A stretch of DNA of 64,000 nt, from the NCBI RefSeq assembly GCF_036711975.1, contig NC_091973.1:16802001-16866000 (forward strand). Direction: 5' to 3'. How positions within the stretch are numbered: position 1 is the first letter of the stretch; every line of letters begins with the position of its first letter. Origin of the DNA: Onthophagus taurus. Taxonomy: Eukaryota > Arthropoda > Insecta > Coleoptera > Scarabaeidae. Of the stretch, positions 53,889 to 64,000 are shown piece after piece. The translations under genes were made by a program, and so were the position numbers. The notes beneath the pieces are model-generated. The model was not told the origin of the DNA. It worked only from the letters and a program-made list of their open reading frames with translations, and made no database searches.

Positions 53889-55782
53889 CAGGGGCGGCGC
53901 GATGCGGTAAGCAAGCTAAGCACCGCATGGGGGCGCATTATGACGGGGGCGCCAACACCGCCAACGTAGACCTCAATAATAAAAATTATTTTAAAAAATT
54001 ATTAAAAAAGAAGTAATAATAAAATGTTGGCATTTTTCATATGCATGTATGTACGGTATATTAAGATAATTATTATTTTGTATACATTATTTCTAAAAAA
54101 AAAGTCTATACGACGACTAGGCCCTCTTTTGGAGCCCTGCGTCTGGCGTCTCGTCGCCGTATAGTCGCGTCGTTGCGTCGCGTTTAGGGATTTCTAAAGA
54201 ACAACTCGACTTGTTATTTAGATTTGCACATTAGTTTGTGTACTCTGGGTGTAAAGTGTATCTCCTCTCGAAATCCATTGTTTATTTGTGAATTGTTCAT
54301 CCGTAAATAAGTAAGCTTATGTTAGGTGTTATATTTACATTAAATTTATGAAATTAAAAAATAACCTGTGGTTGTCACCTAAAAATGTCGAAAAAACTTT
54401 CCGGATATCAAAATCGAAAACGCAAAGCGACCAGAGAATTGGAGTTGGAAAAACAAAGAGACGATATAAAGAAATATTTGATGACAAAAAATGAAGTTTT
54501 ACCAGTTCCTTCGAATGAAAATCTACGTGAAGATCAACTACCGGCATCTCAAAGCCATTCTGCAGACAAAAGCGCACAACATACTAAATCTCCTGAACCT
54601 GAAATCGAACCGCAGGGAGCATCTTCTGAAGAAACCTTATCCACATCAACAAAATTTCTGATTACTGATGATACACCAACACTAGATGTTTTGAACAATC
54701 TTCAAGATCTAGCTACATGGCCTCCAATAAATGAAAAAGTAAGAAAACTTTTAATTCAACTCGGACCGACAAAGAAACAAAACGTATTGTACCCATCTGA
54801 CGATAACGGAAGAAAATTCAGCGATACATATTATTATCGTAAAATGCCAAATTCGGAATCTGTTCTTAGAGACTGGTTAATGTACTCGGAAAAAAGCAAT
54901 AGCGTATTTTGTTTTTGCTGTAAATTGTTTACCTGTCACTCATTGGAGAATATTAATACAAGCCGCCTAATTACAACTGGATATTCTAAATGGCAAAATT
55001 TGTCACAAACTTTACATAGTCATGAAACATCTTTAGCTCATTTAAACATCTTTAAACAATTTAGAACGTGTATTGAAATCAAAACGAACAATTGATCAAC
55101 AACAAGAAAAATTATTTGAGTTGGAAAAACAGTACTGGCGTGCGATTTTAGAAAGATTTATTGAAATTATAAAATATTTATGTAAACAATGTCTTCCCTT
55201 GAGAGGAAAATCAGATCAATTATTTGTTAGAAATAATGGAAATTTTTTACAACTTGTACAATTACTGGCAAAATTTGATGTGACTATGTCACTAGTCATT
55301 TTAAAAAACGTTACAAAAGAAATCTGTGCATTATATGAGTAAAGATGTACAGAATGAATTAATTGCTTTATTAGCTAAAAAAATTAAAGAAAAGATTTTA
55401 TTGTTAATTCAAAAGGCAAAATATTTTTCAATTATATTGGATTGTACTCCGGATATCAGTAATACTGAGCAAATGACCATTATTATAAGATTTGTGTCAA
55501 CTGATGACCAAGTTCAGATTCAAGAACATTTTCTTGGTTTCATTGACATCAAAGATTCAACTGGTGTAGGTTTAACCAATTATATAACAGAAAAAATTAA
55601 AGAATTTAATTTAGACATCAGCAACTTGCGTGGCCAAGGTTATGACAATGGTGCGAACATGAAAGGGAAAAACAATGGATTACAGAGACACATCTTAAAT
55701 ATTAATTCCAGAGCTTACTTTACCCCTTGTTCTGCTCACTCCCTAAATTTAGTAGTCAAGGGTGCCGCTAACTGCAACCGTG
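53889..55782 (+). mobile_element. hAT element, 5' part
   Basis: It begins CAGGGGCGGCGCG, typical of hAT ends, with GCTGCGCT as the left 8-bp flank. A GC-rich end region and a transposase frame follow. The right end is lost where an R1-clade LINE begins near 55783, so the target duplication cannot be checked. Confidence 0.7.
54385..55782 (+). pseudogene. hAT transposase (TTF-type zinc finger), truncated and frameshifted
   Basis: Frame 1 (54385-55095): Lys-rich N-terminus, acidic/Ser linker, then a TTF/ZMYM-like zinc-finger domain with Y-Y-Y-R and F-C-F-C-C-K-L-F, and an H-x-x-H near 55020. A frameshift leads to 55073-55342 (DUF4371-like helices, L-P-L-R-G), and another to 55326 onward. There the catalytic core has I-I-L-D-C-T-P-D (first Asp), G-Q-G-Y-D-N-G-A-N-M-K-G and C-S-A-H-S-L-N-L. 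The C-terminal dimerisation region with the last Glu is missing. Confidence 0.8.
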
Positions 55783-56025
55783 ATGCTTCAAGTGTTTAGA
55801 GTTTGGGCACATCGCGCGCGTGTGCACCGGGGATGAGACGTGTAGACATTGTGCCGGTAAGGGACACAACGAAAAAGAGTGCCCTAACAGGGAGCGACCG
55901 CCTTGTTGTAAGTTGTGTTCCGGTCGGGGAAAGTCGAGCGACCACCCCACAACCTCGAGTAAATGTCCGGAATTCGTAAGACAGATCCAGTTAAGGCGCG
56001 AAAAAACGGAATACATTCACTGTTA
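55783..56025 (+). pseudogene. R1-clade LINE (R1-A) ORF1, zinc-knuckle end
   Basis: Only the C-terminal zinc-knuckle region of ORF1 remains: C-F-K-C-x4-H-x4-C, C-R-H-C-x4-H-x4-C and C-K-L-C-x-(n)-H-x-C, the three-knuckle set of R1-type Gag. A stop follows, with ORF2 beginning almost at once. The 5' part of the LINE is missing at the junction with the hAT. Confidence 0.8.
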
Positions 56026-59000
56026 AATGTATCCAACTAAATTGTCAGAGGTCAAGGGCGGTGATGGGGGAGTTATAAAGTGCGCGACAGAGAGGGGTGT
56101 GGATATCCTGCTGCTGCAGGAGCCATACTTCTCACGGGACGTAGAAAGCTCATTGTCGCGTGTGGGTCGAGTAATAAAAAGTGCGGGCGAGACCTCTGGT
56201 GCGGCTATAGTGGTCTTGAACGAGGGCTTCATGGTTACTGTTCTCGGTTCGCTCGGGAGCTCGAACATCGTGACGGTAGTGTGCGAGTTCGGTAGCACGA
56301 GGGTGGTTTTCGCATCCTTTTACTGCCAATACAGTGATAGAATCGACGGGTATATTGATACACTTGAAAAGCTCGAGCGCAAATTCGGAAACGGTGCGGT
56401 GGTGGTTGCTATGGACGCGAACGCGAGGTCCCCGCTTTGGTTTGACAGGATCCTGGATGAGAAGGGCGAAAAACTACAGGACTACCTGCTCTCCAGTCGT
56501 TTTCATCTGGCGAATGAGGAGGGGCCGCTGACAACATTTCACACCGATAACGGAGAATCCAACATCGACGTGACGGTTATCGGGTCGGGTTTGCTCGGGT
56601 CGGTAGTGGACTGGAAGGTGGTCGCTGAAACGTCGTCGGATCACAGGGCTATCGTCTTCGATATTTTTTATTAATTAAAAAGAGTGTAAAAAAAGTAAAT
56701 TGGGGTGTAGTGGAAGAACTTATTGGCCGCGAGATCGCGAGACGGGAAATGGATCTTTTGTTGGAAGGGAGTGACGTCGAGTCGGTGGTGCGCGAAGTTA
56801 CGAATCGGTTAACGAGAATAACGGAAGTTACAATTGCGAAACGAGTCGTAATACCAAATCGTTGTAGGTGGTGGAACGCGGAGTTGGGAAGGGAGAGGGG
56901 GATCGTGCGCCGTATCCGCAGAGAACTTCAGAGAGAGATAAGAACGGGTAGCGCAATGGTGCCCAGATTGAAGGCAAATCTGAAGGACCGCGTTGTTAAA
57001 TACAAGCGAATGATAGAGGCAGCCAAAAAAGAGACATGGGTAAAGTTCGTGGTAAACCATAGTGACGACCCGTGGGGTTTGCTATACAAATTAACCATGG
57101 ATAAGCTGCCGGTCCGTGACATGGTTCACTCCGTGATGTCGGGTGATCAAAAAACGGTGGGGTGGAACGATACGGCCGGTAAGGTACTGGAGGCGCTAGT
57201 GGTATGTAGGGAGGAGGAGGCTGGGGCGATAGAAGCGGAGGAATACAGGGCGGATGAAAGTGACGTGTGGTTCTCCATGCACGACCTCAACAAAGCGGTG
57301 AAGGGGATGAAGTCGGGAAAGTCTCCGGGTGGAGACGGAGTGTACCCCGAGTATGTTAAAAAACTGTGGGAGTTGCGGCCAGGAGTATTGAAGAGCATGT
57401 ATAACTTATGTCTCGAAGTAAGAAGATTCGCTGGGCCATGGAAATCAGCAGAAGCTGTCATGCTGCTAAAGAAAAAAGGAGTAGTGGGAAATGTAAAAGC
57501 CTATAGGCTGATATCTCTCTTACCTGTATTGGGCAAGCTTCTTGAGCGATTGCTTTGGCAAAAAATCGACGAGTACTACAGCATGAATGCGGGACAAAGC
57601 TCGAAACAGTATGGATTCCGAGAGGGAAGAGGCACGGTCGACGAGCTACACAAGGTGCGGGAAATTGTAGTATCGCGGCGTTTGATACAATGTGGTGGCC
57701 GAGTGTGTTGTCCAGGCTGCGGTTGGCCAAGGTTCCTCAAAATATTTATGAGGTTGTGCGGGACTATTTCCGAGACCGGGAAGTCTTGATGACGTCACGT
57801 GTGGGGGTCGTGAGGTGCGGTATGATCAGGGGGTGTCCTCAGGGCTGGGTTCTCGGACCCAGATTCTGGGGCATTCTCCTGGATGGGCTGCTGGAGGAGT
57901 GGTTCCCGGAGGTGGAGATCGTGGCCTATGCGGACGACCTGCTCATTTTGGTGAAGGGAGACACTATATATCGTTTAAAGATAAATTAATAAAAAATTAA
58001 ATCTTAAGGTGCTCCACCAAAAGGTACTACACCTATACATTTACCAAGTATAAACTTCATTCAATTAAAATTTAATCTAAATGATTAATTGATAAAAACA
58101 ATTTACCAACGACTTTCTCTACCTCCCCTTTCCCTCCCATAAGCGTTGATTTTAAAGCAATTAAAATACTCAAAATAAAATTATTTAACTAAGCAACGCT
58201 AAAATACTCTAAAAATCAATTGGCAAACTAATAGATTGATATTTTATTTTTTTTTTATTTTTATATTTTTTTTTTGTTTTTTTTTTATTATTATTTGGTG
58301 AAGGGAGACAGCAGGTCAGAACTTGAGGATAACGGGAACGCGGCTCTGCACCGGATTCACGCTTGAGTCAGAGAAAACGGACTGCTGATAGCTGGAGCAA
58401 AGACCCAGATGCTGTTAAAAGGAAGACTGAAACGAAAGCCGATCCTTAAAGTTGGGGGTGAGTCAGTAAAGTATGTACTTACCGTTCGTTATTTAGGTGT
58501 CACCCTTGGCGAAAAATGGTCCTACTTACCTCACCTGGTGGAGGTTAAAGCCAAGGTGGTGATGTTGGTGGCGAAGCTGAAGGGCATCATGCGAGCTGAG
58601 TGGGGCTTGGGGACAAGGTCCCTGCGCACCATCTATACCGGGTTATTTCTGGGCGTGGCGTTGTACGGAGTGGAGGTGTGGGGAGAGAGGTTGGGGAACT
58701 CCCATTTAAGGAGAAAACTCACCTCGATCCAGAGAACTATATTGGTCTCGACGATGCCAGTATGCAGAACTGCTTCCACGGAGTCTCTGCAGGTCCTGGG
58801 TGGCTGTCCTCCCTTGCAGTTGGTGGCGGCTGGGAGATATGTTGGGTTCCTGAAAAAGAAAGGTATAAACAAAACAGTATTAGGTGTAAGTTGTGAGATC
58901 GCTGGAACTAAAAAGTCTGAAATAAAAAAACATATCAAAGATAAAGTAATGGCCACATGGCAAAGTGATTGGAATGTTAGCGAGAGGGGTAGGGTTACTT

Positions 59001-59341
59001 ACCGTTTTGTTCCTAAGGTTAAGAATAGGTGGCCGTCCTGGATGAGGATTGGACTGCATCTCGGCTTCGCACTGACTGGACACGGCCCGATAAGGGAAAA
59101 CCTTTGTAGGCTGGGGTTAGAGCAGTCGGATCGGTGTTCGTGTGGAGAGGTCGAGTCGGTCGAGCATATGCTGGGTGCCTGCCCACTGTACGATGAAATA
59201 AGGATCCGATACTTGACATCACAAGGTATGCGTTCATGGAGTGAGACAAAACTGAAAAAGGTAATCACAACAAAACAAAATTATTTAGACTTCAAAGTAT
59301 TTGTAGATGAGTTATTCACGATTAGAAGAAGTTCAACGTGA
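56024..59341 (+). pseudogene. R1-clade LINE (R1-A) ORF2: endonuclease, RT, C-terminal finger
   Basis: The endonuclease starts I-Q-L-N in one frame, then shifts near 56075: I-L-L-L-Q-E-P-Y, A-M-D-A-N-A-R-S-P-L-W, S-D-H-R-A-I. A linker and RT follow from 56710 (P-G-G-D-G, L-I-S-L-L-P-V-L-G-K, Q-Y-G-F-R). Another frameshift leads to a frame with A-F-D-T-M-W-W and A-Y-A-D-D near 57930, and a 330-bp insertion then interrupts the gene. The tail (58409-59341) has Y-L-G-V-T-L-G, a L-Y-G-V-E-V-W motif and a C-S-C-G-x5-H-M-L-x2-C finger. These are R1-clade features. Several frame breaks make it inactive. Confidence 0.85.
57964..58293. mobile_element. 330-bp AT-rich insertion in R1-A with 17-bp target duplication
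   Basis: The R1 coding sequence is split by a non-coding AT-rich segment. TTTGGTGAAGGGAGACA occurs on both sides (57947-57963 and 58294-58310), and the R1 frame resumes after the second copy. A target duplication this long indicates a SINE- or LINE-type (target-primed) insertion. The right end is T-rich and neither end is a clean poly-A, so family and orientation are unclear. Confidence 0.8.
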
Positions 59342-59743
59342 TTGTGACGTCCTGTTTGTGTTTTATAGATGTTTTATAGAGTATTTATTGCATTATTTAC
59401 AGTATGGAGAGTTTTTATTTGCTTATTATCTTAAGTTATGGAGATGTTTATTTATTTTATAGAAGTGATGGATTGACTGTGATATTTTTACCTTATGTAT
59501 ATATACCTTATTCGAGTTATGATTGGAGTTGCTCCCTTTGGGGTACATCCGAATGACTGGCGGGCTGGTTCCTGCTGGTGGACCTGAAACAGAAAAGAAA
59601 GGATTAAAGAGTTAATTACCGATGCCTTGCCTTCGATTGAGTCGCTAAAACTGTGACTGAGTAACTAGTAACCATCTGAGTCGTAATACTGTGACGGATC
59701 TGCGACAATTGTTGATGACCATAAGGCAATGGTTTTTATAGTT
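59342..59743 (+). other. R1-A 3' UTR and spacer
   Basis: There is no gene. AT-rich DNA follows the ORF2 stop, with a more mixed composition from about 59520. No poly-A tail is seen. Confidence 0.4.
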
Positions 59744-60366
59744 TTATGTTGAGAGTGAGAAGGTGGGCGAACGTGATGGTTGGCTTTCCTGGTGCTCCGG
59801 GGGTCGGTCACCGGGGTGGAAGGTCTGGGTGCGGTGCGGTCTTGGCGGCGGTTTCTCGTGTCCGTAGCTTGGGGGGCTGCCGAACGGAAGCGTAAGTCTG
59901 CCCCTACTGTCGCCGGGCTCCCGGTAGCTATAAATGCTGAACGGGGCTGAGGTGGCAGAGGGAGGGCCTTCGGGCACCGCGCGGCTGCGCTGGTGGTAGG
60001 TTTGTGCTCTTGAGGGACGGTTCGGGGAGCCGGGCCGGGGGTCTGGCCGTGGTCTGGGACGGATGCCGCGGGAGTGGTCGTCGGCGCGGTGGTGAGTCAT
60101 CCTGGGTGAGTATGGGCGGGAAGGTGTGAATTAAATGTTGTCCTGCGTTGGTCTTAGTTATGTAAAGTCAGGTGAGTCGGCAGTGGTTTCCTGGTGCGTG
60201 GGGCCCCGCCTCCACGTGGCAGGGATAGTAACTTCTCCCCCTGGGGAGAAGGCTAAGAGGGCGTGTATAAATGAGAGGAGAGTATGAAGCGGCTATGGGC
60301 TATGCCCTGGTACCGCACGTTGTGTAGAGTTTGTGTTGGGTGTGTGTCTTTGCTACAGTATATATA
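59744..60366 (+). other. GC-rich block, possible 5' UTR of the second R1-clade LINE
   Basis: This stretch is markedly richer in G and C than the rest of the window, and a Pro/Arg-rich frame on the minus strand is explained by composition. It ends near TATAAATGAGAGG and a GT-rich tail at the first MITE. As it lies upstream of R1-B it may be that element's 5' UTR or ORF1 remnant; I find no knuckle motifs. Unassigned. Confidence 0.3.
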
Positions 60367-60368
60367 TA

Positions 60369-61102
60369 CAGGGTGTATCTGAATGACTGCAACAAACTTC
60401 AAGGGGTGATTCTTTAGTGAATTTTAAGGGTACTTTGATATATGAACTATGGGCGACTTCGGCTTCCCTAAGGAGCTACACCCCTTCAAAAATGGCGGAA
60501 AATTTTGGTTTAATTTTGTTTTCTCAAAAACCATAAACGCTAGGAAAATGATATTTGGGGAATATGTTCAACTCATAATAGGGCACGTTTTGACCCATTT
60601 GTACTTTCAACCTACCCTTCTAAACTACTAAACGTAACTACCCCCTTTGCAATTTTGCGAAAATTTTTTTTATGCAGATGATAAATACATTAGAAAAATT
60701 TTACATAGATAGATGAAAGTATTCTAAAACTTTTTAGTCTCTCTGAAATTTTTCCAAAAACGACTAATTTTTGAGAAAAAAAATAGTAAAGCAAACACTG
60801 CCCGTTAAACAACGGGGTTGTCGATCAAGAGTTGGCATTAATTTTGAATGAAAAAATGTTAAAAAATGTTTAGTAGGTCAAAACGTGCTCTATTATGAGT
60901 TAAACATATTCCCCAAATTTCATTTTCCCAGCGTTTATGGTTTTTGAGAAAAAAAAATTAAACCCAAATTTTCCGCCATTTTTGGAGGGGTGTAGCTCCT
61001 TAGGGGAGCCCAAGTCGTCCATGGTTTATATATCAAAGTACCCTTAAAGTTGCCTAAAGAATAACCCCCTGAAGTTTGGGCATGTCATTCAGATACACCC
61101 TG
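60369..61102. mobile_element. Palindromic MITE 1 (TA-CAGGGTGTATCTGAATGA)
   Basis: It starts CAGGGTGTATCTGAATGAC and ends GTCATTCAGATACACCCTG with TA on both sides, 734 bp. Left and right halves are imperfect reverse complements over most of the length, including the CAAGGGGTGATTCTTTAG / CTAAAGAATAACCCCCTG blocks. It has no coding capacity. A non-autonomous Tc1/mariner-type or similar TA-inserting element. Confidence 0.85.
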
Positions 61103-61183
61103 TATATATATATGTCATTCAGATACACCCTGTATATATATATATGTCATTCAGATACACCCTGTATATATATATATATATAT
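61103..61183. repeat. Repeated MITE ends in a TA microsatellite
   Basis: Two more copies of the 20-bp MITE terminus (TGTCATTCAGATACACCCTG) are spaced by short (TA)n tracts, directly after the real end of MITE 1. A longer (TA)n leads to MITE 2. Confidence 0.85.
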
Positions 61184-62359
61184 ATGTATATATCTGAATG
61201 AGTGCAGCAAACTTCAAGGGGTGATTCTTTAGCGAATTTTAAGGGTACTTTGATATATGAACCATGGGCGACTTCGGCTCCCCTAAGGAGCTACACCCCT
61301 CCAAAAATGGCGGAAAATTTTGGTTTAATTTTTTTTTCTCAAAAACCATAAACGCTAGGACAACGAAATTTGGGGAATATGTTTAACTGGTAGTAAGGCA
61401 CGTTTTCACCCTATTTGGACTTTCAACCTATCCTTCTAAACTACTAAACGTAACCACCCCCTTTACATTTTTGCTAAAATTTTTTTATGCAGAAGGTAAA
61501 TACATTAAAAAAAATTACACAGGTAGATGAAAGTATCCTAAAACTTTTTTGTCTCTCTAAAATTTTTCCAAAAACGACTAATTTTTGAGAAAAAAAATAA
61601 TAAAGCAAACACTGCCCGTTCAACAACGGGGTTGTCTATCAAAAGTTGGAATGAATTTTAATGAAAAAATCTTAGTAGGCTTTGCAATCTTTGTCAGAAA
61701 TATTTTTGACGTTTAAATGTCAGTGTTTTTCTTACTATTATTATTGTTTTTCAAATTAATTTTTGAATAAAGTTCTACCGCATTTACGCTCGTTCACTCG
61801 ACTTTTCAAAATTTTAAATAAAACAATAATAAAGTAAGAAAACCACTGACATTTAAACGTCAAAAATATTTCTGACAAAGATTGCTAAGCCTACTAAGAT
61901 TTTTTCTTTAAAAATTCATTCCAACTTTCGATTAACAACGCTACAGCTTAACAGTTAGTGTTTGCTTAATTAATTTTTTTCTCAGAAACTATTAACTTTT
62001 CGAAGAACATCAAAGAGGCAAAAAAGTTTTAGAATATTTTCGTCTATCTAAATAAAATATTTCCAATGTATTTATCATCGTCATAAAAAAAGATCTAGAC
62101 AAAAATTGAACGGGGGTGGTTATGTTTTGTAACTTAGAAGGGAAGATTGAAAGTACAAATAGCCTCGAAACATGTCCTATTATAAGCTAAACATATTTCC
62201 CAAATTACATTTTCTTGGTGTTAATGGTTTTCGGGAAAAACAAAATAAGTAGCTCCGCAGGGGAGTCGAAATCGCTGATAGTTTATATGAGAAAGTACCC
62301 TTAAAATTGCCTAAAGAATCACCCCCTGAAGTTTGGGCACGTCATTCAGATACACCCTG
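61184..62359. mobile_element. Palindromic MITE 2, longer relative of MITE 1
   Basis: A ~1.18-kb relative whose left terminus is damaged (begins near TATATCTGAATGAG) and whose right terminus is CATTCAGATACACCCTG. The halves fold back. The centre (about 61670-61905) has its own inverted repeats around AGAAATATTTTTGACGTTTAAATG. No gene is seen. Confidence 0.8.
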
Positions 62360-62369
62360 TATATATATA

Positions 62370-64000
62370 TCGGCTCCGGGGGTAGATGTGAGACCAGCGT
62401 ATGAAAACAGGGTTGAAGACCCGCCGTTCTCCAGGCTGGAAGTGGCATTGGCTATAAAAGAATTAAAGAATAGAAAAGCTCCGGGTAATGATCAGATTAG
62501 GGCGGAGCATGTGAAACGATTGTGGGCAACACAACCTGGGGCGTTGATGGAACTTTCAATTGCTGTAAGAAAAATAAAACGTTTCCAGCTTCCTGGAAAC
62601 AGGCTAAAGCAGTAATGTTACTGAAAGACAAAGGCAGAGACAAATCTGATCCAAAGTCATACTGCTTGATTTCGTTGGTACCTGTATTGGGTAAAGTGTT
62701 TGAAAAGTTGATTTGGGGAAGGATTAAAGACAAATATCTAGAGAAATTAAAGAGAAATAAAAGTACGATAGACGCTTTGCTGCACGTTCAAAATTTAGTT
62801 GTAAATACAAAAGCGAAGTATGTGCTGGGTATATTGGTTGATATACAAGGTGCCTTCTATAATTTGTGGTGGGAAGCAATCCTAGATATTTTGCGCAGAA
62901 TTGGGGTAAGTTGGGATATATATAACATAGTTTGTTCTTACCTTTCAGAGCGAGTTGTGTACGTTGAGTCCAGTGTGGGCATAGAGAGTAAAACCATGAC
63001 AAAAGGATTTGACGGGGTCTTGGAGATTGTGGTTCCGGGTTGTACCTCTGTGGCATTCGCCGATGACTTGATGGTCTTGGTTGAGGGGGAAAATCGAAGA
63101 GATCTGGAAAATAAAGCAAAACAGATTATGACATTAATTCATGAATGGGTCACACATAAGAAAATGAACATAGCGCCAGGAAAAACAAATACCATATTAC
63201 TAAAGGGAAGCATGCAAAGAAAGCCTATTGTAAAGATAGATGGAGTGACGGCAGTCAATAAAAGTCAAGTTAAATATTTGGGAATAATCATGAACGAAAA
63301 GATGACATACTTACCGCACCTAAAATACCTGAAAGAAAAGTTGGGAGTAATAATAAATCAGATGCGTAGAATTCTGAGGGTCCAGTTTGGTCTGGGCAGA
63401 AAAGCGTTAGGGACAATATACGACGGATTATTTCTGGGAATTCTACTCTACGGAGTACAGGTGTGGGGAGGGCAAATTGTGTAGTTAGAAGAATGTTAAT
63501 ATCAATTCAAAGATACATGCTGTTGTCAATGTCACCGTTATGCAGAACAGTTTCAAACGATGCCTTGCAGGTATTAAATGGGTTTATGCCCGTAGATATT
63601 GTAATAGCTACGAGGTATATAACGTACTGGGGCAGTAAAGGGGTGATACGTGAAGTACTTGGAATTAGGGGTATGAGAATAACAAATGATAAAAGTAGGA
63701 AAAAGGTAAAGAAAGAAATAAATAAAAGAGCTATTAGGGTATGGCGAAAGAGGTGGGATGAAAGCGATAAGGGGAGGGTGACTTACCTTTTTAGATCCCG
63801 AGTAATGGATGGTCTTCCGAGCTGGTTCCAGGTAGGATTAAATATTGGGTTTGTACTGACTGGTCGCGGGCCTGTGAGACAAACATTGAATAAGTTAGGT
63901 TTAATAAATACAGTAAGATGTACTTGTGGCCAGATAGAAACGGTGGAGCATATGTTATTGGGGTGCGAGAAATATAATGAGGCAAGAAACGCGATTAAAA
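62370..64000 (+). pseudogene. R1-clade LINE (R1-B) ORF2, RT to C-terminal finger, runs off the window
   Basis: Frames in order: K-A-P-G-N-D-Q-I-R near 62480, then (frameshift near 62585) A-V-M-L-L-K-D-K-G and L-I-S-L-V-P-V-L-G-K. I-L-V-D-I-Q-G-A-F-Y-N-L-W and A-F-A-D-D near 63060 follow. The usual P-Q-G-S-V-L-G-P block is missing between G-F-D-G and A-D-D, so an internal deletion is likely. A further frameshift near 63475 leads to R-T-V-S-N-D-A-L-Q-V-L and a C-T-C-G-x5-H-M-L-x2-C finger near 63920. Related to R1-A but clearly a different family. MITE 2 borders it on the left. Confidence 0.85.

Noticed and set aside
59744-60100. Minus-strand Pro/Arg-rich 118-residue frame
   Set aside because: It is composition-driven in a GC-rich block, with low complexity and no domain.

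Overview
This window is a densely nested transposable-element landscape from an arthropod, almost certainly an insect. The evidence is the AT-rich DNA, BEL/Pao and errantivirus-like elements, Jockey/CR1/R1-type LINEs, a long-TIR mariner, Harbinger with a MADF partner, P-element/THAP and piggyBac remnants, and a chuvirus-like glycoprotein relic. The order of insect cannot be fixed from the sequence. I see no convincing single-copy host gene, rRNA, tRNA gene or CRISPR array. Most reading frames are retrotransposon or transposase genes, and most are broken.

Layout. 1-13013: an old Gypsy element (Gypsy-1, + strand) split by a 314-bp solo LTR inside its protease and by a decayed BEL/Pao element (BEL-1, - strand, ~4.77-10.83 kb) between RT and RNase H. 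13014-17452: a probable LTR of another minus-strand element (element X), itself interrupted by a 3.9-kb PIF/Harbinger composite whose two 1,838-bp arms form an apparently perfect palindrome. 17453-25436: 3'-UTR-like DNA of element X, interrupted by a 6.2-kb errantivirus-like Gypsy with ~99% identical LTRs and a shortened envelope gene, then a chuvirus-like glycoprotein fragment. 25437-35390: a Jockey-like LINE (- strand) split by an intact 6.4-kb BEL/Pao element (BEL-2). 35640-39535: a CR1-like LINE with an opposite-strand 5' piece and a mariner element in its 3' UTR. 39626-42429: a piggyBac remnant with hairpin-bearing tandem repeats and two LINE fragments. 42430-47628: an intact Gypsy (Gypsy-3), next to a P-element/THAP pseudogene (47.7-49.4 kb). 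49391-53270: the 5' end of a fourth Gypsy, a foldback repeat with 174-bp units, and a CR1-like LINE fragment between its arms. 53271-64000: a mariner-like fragment, a truncated hAT, an R1-clade LINE (with a 330-bp insertion), palindromic MITEs, and a second R1-clade LINE running off the window.

How it fits together. Nesting gives relative ages. The youngest complete insertions are BEL-2 and Gypsy-3: each has LTRs differing at one visible position, matching target duplications and a single open polyprotein frame. Both BEL elements carry a tRNA-Tyr-type primer site, the errantivirus a tRNA-Ser-type site and Gypsy-1 a tRNA-Lys-like site. The most unusual structures are the giant Harbinger palindrome, the interleaved antisense transposase/MADF exons inside it, and the chuvirus-like glycoprotein sitting upstream of an apparent polypurine tract and LTR.
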